Assembly: GCA_963921195.1 (NCBI GenBank) | Contig: CAWUER010000514.1 | Location: 992,001 to 1,056,000 of the forward strand | Length of the DNA: 64,000 nt | Direction of reading: 5' to 3' | DNA from: Pegoplata infirma | Taxonomy: Eukaryota > Arthropoda > Insecta > Diptera > Anthomyiidae | In this document: piece after piece, positions 34,100-45,247 of the stretch | Layout of the letters: each line of letters opens with the position of its first letter | Position numbering within the stretch: position 1 is the stretch's first letter | Position numbers and translations under genes: made by a program | The notes under the pieces: generated by a model | The model's input: the letters and a program-made list of their open reading frames with translations, nothing else | The model's database searches: none | What the model was told of the DNA's origin: nothing

Positions 34100-35380
34100 G
34101 GAACTCATTAAGAATACCGAACTTGCTAAAAATAAAAAAATAAAAATATGACCTTGACCTCTGACCTCTAAAAAGTCGAGTGTGGTGTTCAAACCCGTGG
34201 GGACGTACCCCGTTTGGGAGGGGCAGGGGTTGAAAGTTAAAATTGTTTTTCTTAAATATTTCAAAAACTACTTATCCGATCAAGACGGTTATGGTATCGT
34301 TAGAAGGGGTAATTAAAGACCTTTTCAACGGGGTGCAACATGACGTAGTTTTATTAACTCTTTAAGTGACAAAACTTGATTTAAAAAAATTTGGACTAGA
34401 CTTTTTTTACAAAGTGCTTATTATCTCAAAATCGCACGTATATAAACATCTTTTTTGTCTATATAGGCTTGTAGCTAAGATTTTAAGCTTTCATTTGCGC
34501 TAAAAAACGGCGCTGTAAGTCTAAAACTTACAGAGATATTAAGGGTCAAAGTTGTTTTTTTAAAACTTTTTTCAGGTTTTTTGTTAAAATTGTATTTGTA
34601 GAAACATACAGACATCTGACTAACTACTAATCGAATTTAAATTTTTGTTTCTTCGTAGCCGGCCTTCGGCCGGGCTTAGGGATTACAAACTCCATGCATT
34701 AAACCCACTGCAGAAAACGGGGATTATGACCAAAATTGCTTTGGACTTACTCCCCATAATGTGAATGGGGGTTATGCAAAAAAAGTTCGGTCGTTCAGCC
34801 CGGTTAAAATCACCTTTTTAATGATACCACATTCGTCTCGATCGGACTAGTAGTTTGTCAGATATCTGTATGTTTCCACAAATCAATAAAATTTCAACAA
34901 AAATCCTTAAAAAAGTAAAAAAAAATTTAAGTTACAACTTTGACCCCTAATATCTCAGTAAGTTTTAGACTTACAGCGCAGTTTTTTGGCGCAAATGAAA
35001 GCTTGAAGTATTGGCTACAAGCCTATAGGGACGAAAAAAATGTTTATATACGTGCGATTTTGAGATATTAAGCATTTTGTAAAAATAGTCAAGTTCAAAT
35101 TTTTTAAAATGAATTTTTGTCGCTTAAAAGGTTAATTAAACTACGTCATGTTACACCCCGTTGGAAAGGTCTTTAATTACCCTTTCTAATGATACCATAA
35201 CCGTCTTGATCGGATAAGTAGTTTTTGAAATAATTAAGAAAAATCACTTTAACTTTAAACCCCTGCCCCTCCCAAACGGGATACGTCCCCACGGGTTTGA
35301 ACACCACACTCGAAATCTAACAGTCCAAGGAATAAGGTCATATATATTTTTTTTAGTTTAAACAAAGTTCGGTAAAGTTT
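34100..35380. mobile_element. Foldback element with ~600-bp arms
   Basis: The left arm starts around AATACCGAACTTGCT and the right arm ends around AAAGTTCGGTAAAG. Arms share CGAGTGTGGTGTTCAAACCC, CCGATCAAGACGGTTATGG and AAAGACCTTTTCAACGGGGT (inverted on the right with few changes). The centre (about 34650-34800) carries GCCGGCCTTCGGCCGGGC, a perfect short hairpin, and a GGGGATTATGACC/GGGGGTTATGC direct motif. No protein. Its design resembles the foldback at 50948-52290 but the sequence differs. Confidence 0.85.
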
Positions 35381-36485
35381 ATTTATGCCAAAAAGTATTT
35401 AACGAAGCCGAATTTTTTCAAGGTTATACCACCATTGGATAGGCAATTAAAAAATCTTTCTTCTCATATGTAAACATCATATAGTTTCTTAAAATGAAGT
35501 AGATGAAAAATCCAAAAAAAAATATTTTTTCTCTATTTTTTGACTTATGTTTTGAACCCCTAAATCCACGACATGGCCGATAAGCCGAGACACCCCAACC
35601 TTAGAATTGTCTCTTTTATATCTATTTTAAGTTTCATGTAAATCGGTTCATAAGGGTTGAGATACTTCCCTTGTCAGTAGTCTAACACTTGTTAGAATTT
35701 TATGTTTACCGTTACAAAACGTTTTTAGTACATTCATTAATCGGGGTTTTTATTATTGTACTGGAAAATATTTTCCAGTATTATAAATAACACAATAATA
35801 GAAAAGGAATCACAAATAAAAAAACAGGGTTTTAAATCTTTCCATATTGAATTCATGGAAAAATTAACTTGAAGTGAAAAAAATTTAATTTGAAAAAAAT
35901 AAAATTTAATTCAAAAAGAAAAAAATTTAATTTAAAATGAAAAAAATTAATATGTGTCGAAAATAATTTAATTTGTTCCGAATAAAATTGAAGTTGCTTT
36001 GAAAAAAATTGAGTTTGATTTTTAAAAAATTTAAATTGAACGGAAAAAGTGTGAATTTGAGAGTAAAAACCTATAACATAGCTGTTTTTTGCCCACTATT
36101 CGTATTGTTAGGGATGCCTTTTTGATTCACTAAAAGCAAGTTTTTTATCAAAGACCAACTTGGTGGTTAATTTCGCGAAAACCTCAAAAAATTAAGAAAT
36201 TCGCAAATTTAAGGGCTTAAGATGAAAAGCTTTAAACCAAATTTGCATATGAAATATTGCAACAAGTCATATCTTTGTTTTCCATGCCATACAATTTAAA
36301 AATCATTAACTTTGCAAATTTTTTGTTGAAAAACTGGCTCAAAATCAGCAAATCTTTAACGACATTTTGCAAGATAACTGTACCATACATCGAAAAACGG
36401 AGTACGCAATTCGAATCAGCATGTCCGAAATATATAGAAATGATGGTCGTAACTCTTGTTTATTTTTTTGTGTTCCGCAGTGTTA

Positions 36486-37319
36486 TAAATAAAAAAAAAA
36501 TGTTATATATTTAGATTTTTCTAAATTTTCTAGTTGTTTTTCTTTCTGAATTTTGTGATTTCTCTGAATATATCTGCATTTTTCTGACTTATTTTTTGTA
36601 TTTTCTTGATTTGTTCTTAGTTTTCCAATTTTTTTGTGAATATTGAATAAATTTGAGAAATTTCTTGGAGTTATTTTTTTTTTTTTTTTAATATTTTTTT
36701 AGCCCTTACATATTTTTTTGCAAATATGTGAGGGTTATTTGTAAAAAGTTTTTATTAAATAAAACATTATCATGATTTAATATTTTGGGAAAGAGTACAA
36801 AACTCTGCGGCAGTTTTATTCCAAAAAGGTTCAACTGCTGATTTTTTTTTATAGCAATAGTTTTTGATTCTGAGATTTTTTTCTGTAGAAAAACAGAAAA
36901 AAAGTATCAGATTAAGAAATTTCCCTTCACGTGCCCCCCCCTTTTCAATTACTTTTCAAGTACTTCTAGTTAAAACTAAATATAAACAGGTGATGGCAAA
37001 CAATATTGGGAGTTGTCCCCCCCCCCCCCCCCCCCCTTTTCAAATTCCTGGATACATCGCTGTCGACCAATCAATTTAATGTAATGTCCTACTGATGATG
37101 AAGAAGTGGCTACAGAAACCGTGTTCTAGGGTAAATCCAATTTAATCTTTAGAAGACACAATTTTCTTCTTCAATCAAAAACACAAACAACAAATCAAAT
37201 ACACTTGGCTTACGCCGAAAAAATATAATAAATAGTAATATATTTTTGGTTTTTCAAAATTTAAAAAAAAAATAAAAATTTTAAAATGGAGATTTAATTT
37301 TCCTCCACAGCTGGTTGCA
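36486..37319. other. Unassigned stretch with homopolymers and satellite fragments
   Basis: No gene. 36865-36935 has loose satellite units (GATTCTGAGATTTTTTTCTG and CTGTAGAAAAACAGAAAA). 37017-37036 is a pure run of about 20 C next to TTTTCAAATTCC, echoed by a shorter C run at 36934-36943. 37093-37123 contains CTGATGATGAAGAAG...GAAACC, which recalls the conserved core of Penelope-associated hammerhead motifs; weak. Confidence 0.45.
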
Positions 37320-38346
37320 GTCGGTTACATATTAGCCTCTCCAAGATTCTCCATAGTGTCCAGCAGGCAAATCGGTCGGTATGACGATGGGTCTCTTAGG
37401 CGTTTATCGGGCTTCGGAAGAAGGACAAACTTCTGAACTTTCCTAGGTTTTGGAAATGTACATTCAGATAGACACTGGTTGAACACTTTTACGAACATAC
37501 TTGGTTTGTTCTGGATTACTACCTTTAAAGCCTTATTAGGTATAACATCTAGGCCTGGAGCTTTATTGTCCCCGATATTTTTAAGCGTCGCCAAAAGTTT
37601 CTCTGTGGTTACCAACGGTATATCAGATATTTCTGGCACCACAGTATGAACGTTTTCACGGGTTAATTGGTGTAGAAATAACGTTGTAACTATTTTGTAC
37701 TACAGTACAGGGCACGTTAGTTGCTGTGAACTCTTACTTCTCAGCCGGGAGGTTACAACCCTGTATGCTGTACCCCAAGGATTTGATTCTGCTTCCATGC
37801 ATATTTGCTTAAAGCATATTTGTTTACTCATCTTGATAGCGTGTTGGAATTCATGTCTAGCTCTTTTGTACTCCATCTGTCTTTCATCAAAATCCGGCCT
37901 TCCCCAACCACGTTGGCAACGCCGTCTCGCTTTTAGACAAGTACTCCTTAGAGTGTGTATCTCACTGGTCCACCAATACTTTGATGGTCTGGATTGTGTC
38001 AATCGACGACGTGGCATTGATACATTACATGCTGCTTTTAAATCTGTAGCTATTTGCTCCGCCATTTCCTCCGATGTACCTTGCATGACATGATCCTGAA
38101 ATATCTCTAAAAGGCATGCCTCGTCAAGTCTTTTTGCAGCCCATCCAATTGATGTTGCCTTCTACTGGCTCTCCACGTTACCAACTTCACCTTCCCGACA
38201 AATCGTGAAGAGAAGTGCCTGGTGATCACTATCCCAGTAATAACTTGGTAATAAGTCCCCATTATCGCGTGCATTCTATGTAATGAGGACTCGTTACCTG
38301 CTCGATTACTTCTTGTCAACAAATAATGAGTTACCGATAACCTCAT
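37310..38346 (-). pseudogene. R1-clade LINE remnant (endonuclease end to RT start)
   Basis: Minus strand, several frames. 38346-38107 includes, in a shifted frame, WDSDHQALLFTICREG: the SDH motif that ends an APE-type endonuclease. 38086-37700 is the linker typical of R1-like ORF2 (KYWWTSEIHTLRSTCLKARR). 37642-37325 begins the reverse transcriptase: NKAPGLDVIPNKALK, then KVQKFVLLPKPDKRLRDPSS, YRPICLLDT and, after another shift, ILERLICNRLQPAVEE. The catalytic YxDD part and everything beyond are missing, so this is an internal fragment truncated at both ends with at least three frameshifts. It cannot be tied to a named element. Confidence 0.85.
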
Positions 38347-39849
38347 ACTGTTACCGGTAAATATGATTTAAAATATCTGATAAGTTGTCTAAATAACTTT
38401 TTTTTTTTATTGAAAATAAAAAAATGTTTAAGAAAATTTAGAAAAAACTTGCACATTTATCTTAAAAAGATTAAAGTCGCTGCTTCAAAAAAAGTAATTC
38501 ACATAAAAAATGTGAAAATGAAAATATCCGAATTTTTTTGGTGTTCTAGATTTCACATCCGAATTTTTTTTTTGTTTTGTTTCACAAAAATAAAATTTGG
38601 TGAAAGTAAAACGAATGCACTTTTTTCCTTATAATTTTTTAAATTTTAATTATTTGATTTCAAGTTCAAATGGAAACGTGATCAACAAAACACTGAACTT
38701 GATTTCATGTGATTTGGAAATTTTTACGCAAATTGAAAAGTTGTGAAAGACAGAACAGAGGCCTAACATTTATCCTTTATTCAGGAATTCCGATTAAAAT
38801 TGGGACAAAGCAAATGACTTTTAACTCCAGCAACAAAAAAGTTATAAGTGATTGAAGTTGGCATGGTGCTCAAAAATATATTTTATTTCTCAAAAGTCTA
38901 TTACAAGCATAGAAAAAAATAGAAGTGTAACAGAGGTGTATTTCGCTTGAATAAGTATTAGTGACAGCACATTATGTAACTTTTGACGTTTAATAAAAAC
39001 AATGCAACATAAAGGGGAACAACAACAAAGAAAACAACAAAAGAAAAAACAAAAGGTTTTAAACTATCAATAGTGCGTATTATCTTTAAAAAAAGTTGAA
39101 TAAAGCAAAATAAATAATAAATTTAATTAAATGAAAGACAAATTCCATTTTTTATAAACAAAGAATATAATTTGATATTAAATACGTGTGAGATGAGGAA
39201 GAACAAGCATTTTGCCACCATATTGGAAAATACATCAAATACAACACTGCGTACATTCTAATCTTTTCTATGATTACAAGATGTGACTTTAAACTCCTGT
39301 ATCAAATGAAACAGCAATTTTTTCGTCATATTATGATTATTTTCATAGTATATGGATTGTTTGCTGTCACATTCATTTAAATTATAACGATCCGCCAACT
39401 TTTATTTTTCGATTTTTGTCCACCTAGGTTGGCCAAATGTCGCACTGTGCAGTGGCTGCTGTGCAGGCCTTCAAAACAGGCAAAAATCCCGTTTTTTCGC
39501 ATTTTCAACCGCGAATAATTAAAATTCTAGACGTGACGGAAAAATTTGGAGCACAGATTTGGAATCAGCGAGTCAAAATCTTTTAAAATTTTATATGAAA
39601 CTTTAAACCGGAGCCAAAAACCTTCGATTTGTTCAGCGGTGTAATCTACGCTAAATTAACAATTATAATACGAAAAAATTTTGGAAAATGAAAAAATATA
39701 TAAATAAAAATTAATCTGAAATGAACTTATTAAATCCTAAAATTTAGTTGGATTAATTTTGATTTATTTATATTTTTTTCTATTTTGTGTTTTTAGAATT
39801 TTTTTTCTAAATTAGGCTTTCAAGGTCACTGTAATTTTAAAAAAGTAAA
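38347..39849. other. Unassigned A+T-rich stretch
   Basis: I see no convincing gene or bounded repeat here. A slightly less A+T-rich island at 39415-39660 (CCACCTAGGTTGGCC, CACTGTGCAGTGGCTGCTGT) has a short palindrome CACTGTGCAGTG but no coding frame. The 74-residue ORF at 38410-38634 looks random (Lys/Phe rich). Confidence 0.5.
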
Positions 39850-39880
39850 TAAAAGACTATTTATTTCATTTTCAAACTCC

Positions 39881-39914
39881 GACGTTTCGCTGGGTATTTT
39901 CCAGCATCTTCAGG
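39881..39914 (-). ncRNA. Hammerhead-ribozyme-like core of the Penelope-like element
   Basis: On the minus strand: CTGAAGA (fits CUGANGA), then GCTGG and CCAGC that can pair as stem II around a 7-nt loop, then GAAA and CGTC. Penelope-like elements are known to carry hammerhead motifs in their terminal repeats. I could not place the cleavage triplet and stem I upstream, so activity is not claimed. Confidence 0.5.
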
Positions 39915-40789
39915 GATGAATTTTATTAAATCTGGTAACATTATAAAACAGAAAATAAAAATAATAAAAAAATAATTATAACAACAACAATGATCAATAA
40001 CAATAAATATAAAAACAACTTACAAATATTCTCTCGTCAAATTTCTACATTAATTCCTTTAAAACCAAACAGCTATACACAATAAAATAAATTACATAAA
40101 ACACACATTTAATTTTAAAAAATATAATATATAAATTGCAAAAATAAAATAAAAATATCACAGTTGTTTATCGTTAATGTTAATTATCACAGCGGAAGAC
40201 TAAAACTAAGTTATTGCGATGGTGTAATTTGCATTAATATTATCTAAATCCTCTCTTTTGTTTACCACATATTTTGATTTTTGTTGAATCCCCAAACATT
40301 CTAATGTGTAGCGTTTATTTTCATTTCTCTCTTTATCTAATATTCTCACATCGTCCGTATTAATTTTATGCTCCATCTCTGTACAGTGAATTGCAAGTGC
40401 AGTTGTACACACAAAAAAAAATCAAGGTAATATTACCTAAAAACATAGTATAACTTTATCTAAGTGCCAAGATAACATAGAGCCTACAAAGTTTTTAGAC
40501 AATATTACTAAAAAGCCAAGATGATTTTAAAAAAATTTTATGTTCGAAAAATTAACTATGCTTTTAGGAAATATTCCAACTAAACTTTGTAAGCTTTACA
40601 AAATTTTGAAAATAAATATTTATACATAAACTTTGGTAGTTTATGTATTTTATTTTGTTAAAAAGCAAATTATAAATAATTCCACCCTCAAATAAAAAAG
40701 TTAATTGATTTTATTATGGTTTTATTTGTAAAAACTATTTTTTTTAATTGCAAATTACAATTGTTGTTTATCTTTAAAGAATATTCTAA

Positions 40790-43695
40790 GACATCTTTCT
40801 AAAGAAAAAATCTCAGATACTGAGACATTTTTTCTATAGAAAAAATATCAGATTCTGTGACATTTTTGCTATAGAAAAAAATCTCAAATTATGTGACATT
40901 ATTTTTAAAGAAAATATATTAGATTCTGCGACATTTTTTCTATAGAAAAAAAATCATAAGTTCTGAGACGTTTTTTGTATAGAAATTATCTCAGATTCTG
41001 AAACATTTTTGTATAGAAAAAATCTTTTATTCTGAGACATATTTTCTGTAGAAAAATTTTAGATTCTGATACATTTTTTTATACAAAAAATCTCAGATTC
41101 TGAGACATATTTTCTATTGAAAATTTTAGATTCTGAGACATTTTTCCTATAGAAAAAATATCAGATTCTAATACAGTTTTTCTATAGAAAAAGTCTTAGA
41201 TTTTGAAACATTTTTCCTACAGAAGAAGCCTCAGATACTGAGACAATATTCCTAAAGGGATCAATCTCATATTCTGAGACATATTTTCTATAGAAAGTTT
41301 TAAATTCTGAGACATTTTTTCTATAGAAAAAGTCTTAGATTCTGAATATTTTTTCTGCACAAAGTCTCAGATTATTTTACATAGAAAAAGAAAAAAATTT
41401 TAGAATCTGATTCTCAGAAAAAATTTCCCAGAATCTGAGAATTTTTGTGTAGAAAAAATGTTTCAGAATCTGAGAGTTTTTCTGTAGAAAGAATGTCTCA
41501 GAATCTGAGAGTTTTTCTGTAGAAAAAATGTTTCAGAATCTGAGAGTTTTTCTATAGAAAAAATGTCTCCGAATCTGAGAATTTTTCGATAGAAAAAAGT
41601 CTCAGAGTCTGAGAATTTTTTTATAGAAAAAATGTCTCAGAATCTAAAATTTTTTATATAGAAAAAAATGTTTCAGAATCGGATAATTTTTCTATAGAAA
41701 AATTCTCAGATTCTAAGACATTTTTTCTTTAGAATAATTCTCTGATTCTGAGACATTTTATCTATAGAAAAATTCTCAGATTCTGAGACATTTTTTCTAT
41801 AGAAATATTCTCAGATTCTGAGACACTTTTTCTATAGAAAAATTCTCAGATTCTGAGACATTTTTTCTATAGAAAAATTCTCAGATTCTGAGACATTTTT
41901 TCTATAGAAAAATTCTCAGATTCTGAGACATTTTTTCTATAGAAAAATTCTCAGATTCTGAGACATTTTTTCTATAGAAAAATTCTCAGATTCTGAGACA
42001 TTTTTTCTATAGAAAAATTCTCAGATTCTGAGACATTTTTTCTATAGAAAAATTCTCAGATTCTGCGACATTTTTTCTATAGAAAAATTCTCAGGTTCTG
42101 AGACATTTTTCCTATAGAAAAATTCTCAGGTTCTGAGACATTTTTCCTATAGAAAAATTCTCAGATTCTGAGACATTTTTCCTATAGAAAAATTCTCAGA
42201 TTCTGGGACATTTTTTCTTTTAGAAAAATTCTAAGATTCTGGGACATTTTTTCTTCTATAGAAAAGTTCTCAAGTTCTGAGACATTTTTTCTACAGAAAA
42301 ATTCTCAGATTTTGAGACATTTTTTCTACAGAAAAACTCTCAGATTCTGAAACATTTTTTCTACAGAAAAACTCTCAGATTCTGAGACATTTTTTCTATA
42401 GAAAAATTCTCAGATTCTGAGACATTTTTTCTATAGAAAAATTCTCAGATTCTGAGACATTTTTTCTATAGAAAAATTCTCAGATTCTGAGACAATTTTT
42501 CTATAGAAAAATTCTCAGGTTCTGAGACATTTTTCCTATAGAAAAATTCTCAGGTTCTGAGACATTTTTCCTATAGAAAAATTCTCAGATTCTGGGACAT
42601 TTTTTCTTTTAGAAAAATTCTAAGATTCTGGGACATTTTTTCTTTTAGAAAAATTCTCACATTCTGAGACATTTTTTCTATAGAAAAATTCTTAGATTCT
42701 GAGACATTTTTTCTATAGAAAAATTCTCAGATTCTGAGACATTTTTTCTACAGAAAAATTCTCAGACTTTGAGACATTTTTTCTACAGAAAAATTCTCAG
42801 ATTCTGAGACATTTTTTCTACAGAAAAATTCTCAGATTCTGAGACATTTTTTCTATAGAAAAATTCTCAGATTGTGAGACATTTTTGTCTCAGAATCTGA
42901 GAATTTTTCTATAGAAAAAATGTCTCAGAATCTGAGAATTTTTCTAGAGAAAAAATGTCTCAGAATCTGAGAATTTTTTCTATAAAAAAAATCTCAGATT
43001 CTGAGACTTTTTTCTATAGAAAAATTCTAGAACATTTTTTCTATAAAAAATTCTCAGATTCTGAGACATTTTTTCTATAGAAAAATTTTCAGATTCTGAG
43101 AAATTTTTTCTATAGAAAAATTCTCAGATTTTGAGACATTTTTTCTAAGAATTTTTCTTTAAAAAAAAATTTCTATAGAAAAAATTTTAAGATTCAGATA
43201 TGTTTTTTTCTACAGAAAAATTCTCAGATTTTGAGACATTTTTTCTACAGAAAAATTCTCAGATTCTGAGACATTTTTTCTACAGAAAAATTTTCAGATT
43301 CTGAGACATTTTTTCTATAGAAAAATTCTCAGATTCTGAGACATTTTTTCTATAGAAAAATTCTCAGATTGTGAGACATTTTTTCTACAGAAAAATTCTC
43401 AGATTCTGAGACATTTTTACTATAAAAAAAATCTCAGATTCTGAGACTTTTTTCTATAGAAAAATTCTAGAACATTTTTTCTATAAAAAATTCTCAGATT
43501 CTGAGACATTTTTTCTATAGAAAAATTTTCAGATTCTGAGAAATTTTTTCTATAGAAAAATTCTCAGATTTTGAGACATTTTTTCTAAGAATTTTTCTTT
43601 AAAAAAAATTTTCTATAGAAAAAATTTTGAGATTCAGAGATATTTTTTTATAGAAAAATCCTCAGATTCTAGACATTTTTTCTATAGAAAAAGGC
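40790..43695. repeat. 35-bp satellite array with internal inversions
   Basis: Roughly eighty units of TCTATAGAAAAATTCTCAGA + TTCTGAGACATTTTT (35 bp). The edges are diverged and the centre (about 41760-42600) nearly uniform. Orientation flips at about 41395-41700 and again near 42885-42975. A ~200-bp higher-order segment is duplicated (42985-43190 and 43425-43635). The unit has a near-palindrome CTCAGATTCTGAG. Loose single units occur at 16919, 30361 and 36865. Confidence 0.95.
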
Positions 43696-44450
43696 TCATT
43701 ACAAAGTAAGTGCAAAAAGCAGTGGGCATTCTTTAATTTTCTCTCTCCTCAAGGGAGATTTGACTTTGCTGTAGCAGAAGCTGAAACTGGTAGATTTTGT
43801 TATGATGGTGTCATTTTTGCGTGTTCCAAATTGGATTTAGTTCCCAATTCCATTGTCTTGATAACCCCACAGTCAATTTGCATTTTAACAATATCACCAT
43901 TCAATTAGAGATCACCTGACGGTACCATAAAGACATTTTTGGCCGTATGTGTTCTTGTAATCTGAAACTGGTAGCAAAATATGATCCATATTAAAAGACA
44001 GCACATGGAAAGAATCATTACCCTTTTTACCTCAAAATAGCTACAAATATTTATAACAGATTGTTGTTTTAAATAAATCCTTCGAATAATGATTTCCAGA
44101 ATCCATATTTAATTTTGCCTGCTTTTGGGGTGTATCACTTGTAAATGTAAATAAAAATCCATGTACCCATTCTTCAATTCTTAAATTCATACACTACATC
44201 AATTTCTAAAAATTTAATATACGAATTTTATAAAATTTTATTATTTTTAAATTAATTTAATTTTGGACATTTTTTTTTTCAAAATATTAAAATTGAAACT
44301 GACAATAAAAAATAAAAAAAAATAATTTCGAAATTTTACCTATTTTCATTAGTAAACCTTGCATGGCCATTAGATAAAAATGTAAAGTAAAATTATACTT
44401 GTGGCATAGGTAATAAGTCGTGGCTTTTAATAATCATACAAAAATAATTC
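43696..44450. other. Non-repetitive right part of the satellite-bearing element
   Basis: A+T-rich sequence with no recognised gene; it includes slightly richer segments (43700-44000). Its role in the element is unknown. It ends in the inverted terminal repeat next to the Penelope-like gene. Confidence 0.4.
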
Positions 44451-44703
44451 ACCTAAGCCAGCTTAGATAACATTACCTCGACGTTTTTTTTCTGTGTAGT
44501 TCTACTCTTTTTGATATCAGCTTCGTGTTCAGCTAACCTCGTCCCTAAACTTCTTTTTTCATTTTCCAAAGTTTTTTTATTATTTTTTCGGATCATAATT
44601 GCTAATTTATCGTAGCTTACGAAAAAAATATTCCAAATTTGTTTTACCATGTTAAAATATTTATTTTAAACTAAAAAAGGTTAATCCGAAAATAAATTTA
44701 AAT

Positions 44704-45247
44704 CAAGAACAATATATGTAAGAGGATATTCAATGTTCTGACGCCAAAATAAGTTTGGCGTCTTGGCGTCTTGGCGTTTCTTACATAGGCCAAAATGAAA
44801 GGGTGTCAGGTGTTTTTTGCGGGAGTTGGTTGTATCCAACAGTTGCGCATCTCATAAAATTGAGATTTTACAGCGAAAGAATTATATTAAAACTTTAAAA
44901 AATTAAAAAAAAAAGGAGAACAAATTAACAAATAACTCATCCATAAAAAAAATTAAAAATAAAATATTTTGGGATTTTTTTTTTCTTAATTTTCTTATTT
45001 TTTTTTATTGGTAAAATTTTTTCTTAATTCTTTCATAATTTTTTTTAATTTTTTAAAGTTTTAATATAATTTTTTCGCTGTAAAATCTCAATTTTATGAG
45101 ATGCGCAACTGTTGGATACAACCAACTCCCGCAAAAAACACCTGACACCCTTTCATTTTGGCCTATGTAAGAAACGCCAAGACGCCAAGACGCCAAACTT
45201 ATTTTGGCGTCAGAACATTGAATATCCTCTTACATATATTGTTCTTG
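44704..45247. mobile_element. CAAGAACAA foldback MITE, copy 1 (TSD ATTTAAAT)
   Basis: 544 bp, almost fully palindromic. Ends CAAGAACAATATATGTAAGA and its inverse; 8-bp duplication ATTTAAAT (44696-44703, 45248-45255). Arms include GTTCTGACGCCAAAATAAG, GGCGTCTTGGCGTTTC and GTTGGTTGTATCCAACAGTT. An 8-bp duplication suggests hAT, although the ends are not of the usual CAG/TAG form. Confidence 0.9.

Larger units (their letters stand above)
32439..35673. mobile_element. Harbinger-like element X1 (TSD TCA), interrupted
   Basis: Ends CAAGGGAAGTATCTCAACCC and its inverse, with TCA on both sides (32436-32438, 35674-35676). The right part (35385-35673) matches the intact sister X2 at 52956-53470 in inverse orientation: GGCCGATAAGCCGAGACACC and CATATGTAAACATCATATAG. 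The left part is short. Between them lie a tandem block and a foldback. The 3-bp duplication and 25+ bp inverted ends suggest PIF/Harbinger. Confidence 0.8.
22146..36482. mobile_element. Harbinger-like inverted-repeat element Y (TSD TTA), outer shell
   Basis: After all inserts are removed this is a foldback-type element. The left arm is 22146-22256 plus 31282-32438; the right arm is 35674-36482, read inverted. Ends are CACAGCGTGACA and the inverse of CACTGCGGAACA. TTA stands on the right (36483-36485) and on the left before element U (17477-17479). Arms share GGAGTACGC, GAAAAACGGAGTAC, CATACAATTTAAAAATCATT, AAGCCCTTAAATTCGCGAA and CATCCCTAACAATACGAATA (one strand or the other). It holds V, Z and X as independent insertions. 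Superfamily inferred from the 3-bp TTA duplication only. Confidence 0.7.
40413..44497. mobile_element. TACACA-ended insertion carrying a satellite array
   Basis: Inverted ends TACACACAAAAAAAAATCAAG and, read inverted, TACACAGAAAAAAAACGTCG; both continue with AAGGTAATATTACC / GAGGTAATGTTATC. It splits the Penelope-like gene, and the two halves join in frame, so the boundaries are firm to a few bases; the duplication is about GTT. Subterminal unique parts (40440-40790, 43700-44490) are A+T rich without a gene; the middle is the 35-bp satellite. The termini recall CACAGAAA of the nested element at 58826-60263. Confidence 0.7.
39850..44585 (-). pseudogene. Penelope-like element 3' end (GIY-YIG region), split by an insertion
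   Basis: Two minus-strand pieces encode one protein end. The first, 44580-44498, contains KRSLGTRLAEHEADIKKSRT, the part of a GIY-YIG endonuclease with its conserved Arg. The second, 40412-40206, continues with TALAIHCTEMEHKINTDDV, ILDKERNENKRYTLECLGI and VNKREDLDNINANY, which include the conserved EH, KR and E of the domain. Together they match the C-terminal nuclease of Penelope-like retroelements, which pairs with a reverse transcriptase; RT is absent (5' truncation near 44585). The 3' untranslated part runs to about 39850 and holds a hammerhead-like core. The 4.1-kb block 40413-44497 interrupts the domain between KKSRT and ALAIH. Confidence 0.85.

Noticed and set aside
37695..38093. Plus-strand 132-codon ORF
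   Set aside because: Antisense shadow of the R1-clade LINE fragment, whose minus-strand frame has recognisable motifs.
40790..43695. CRISPR-like regular array (35-bp repeats)
   Set aside because: The units abut with no unique spacers, the sequence is eukaryotic, and the array sits inside an insect mobile element.
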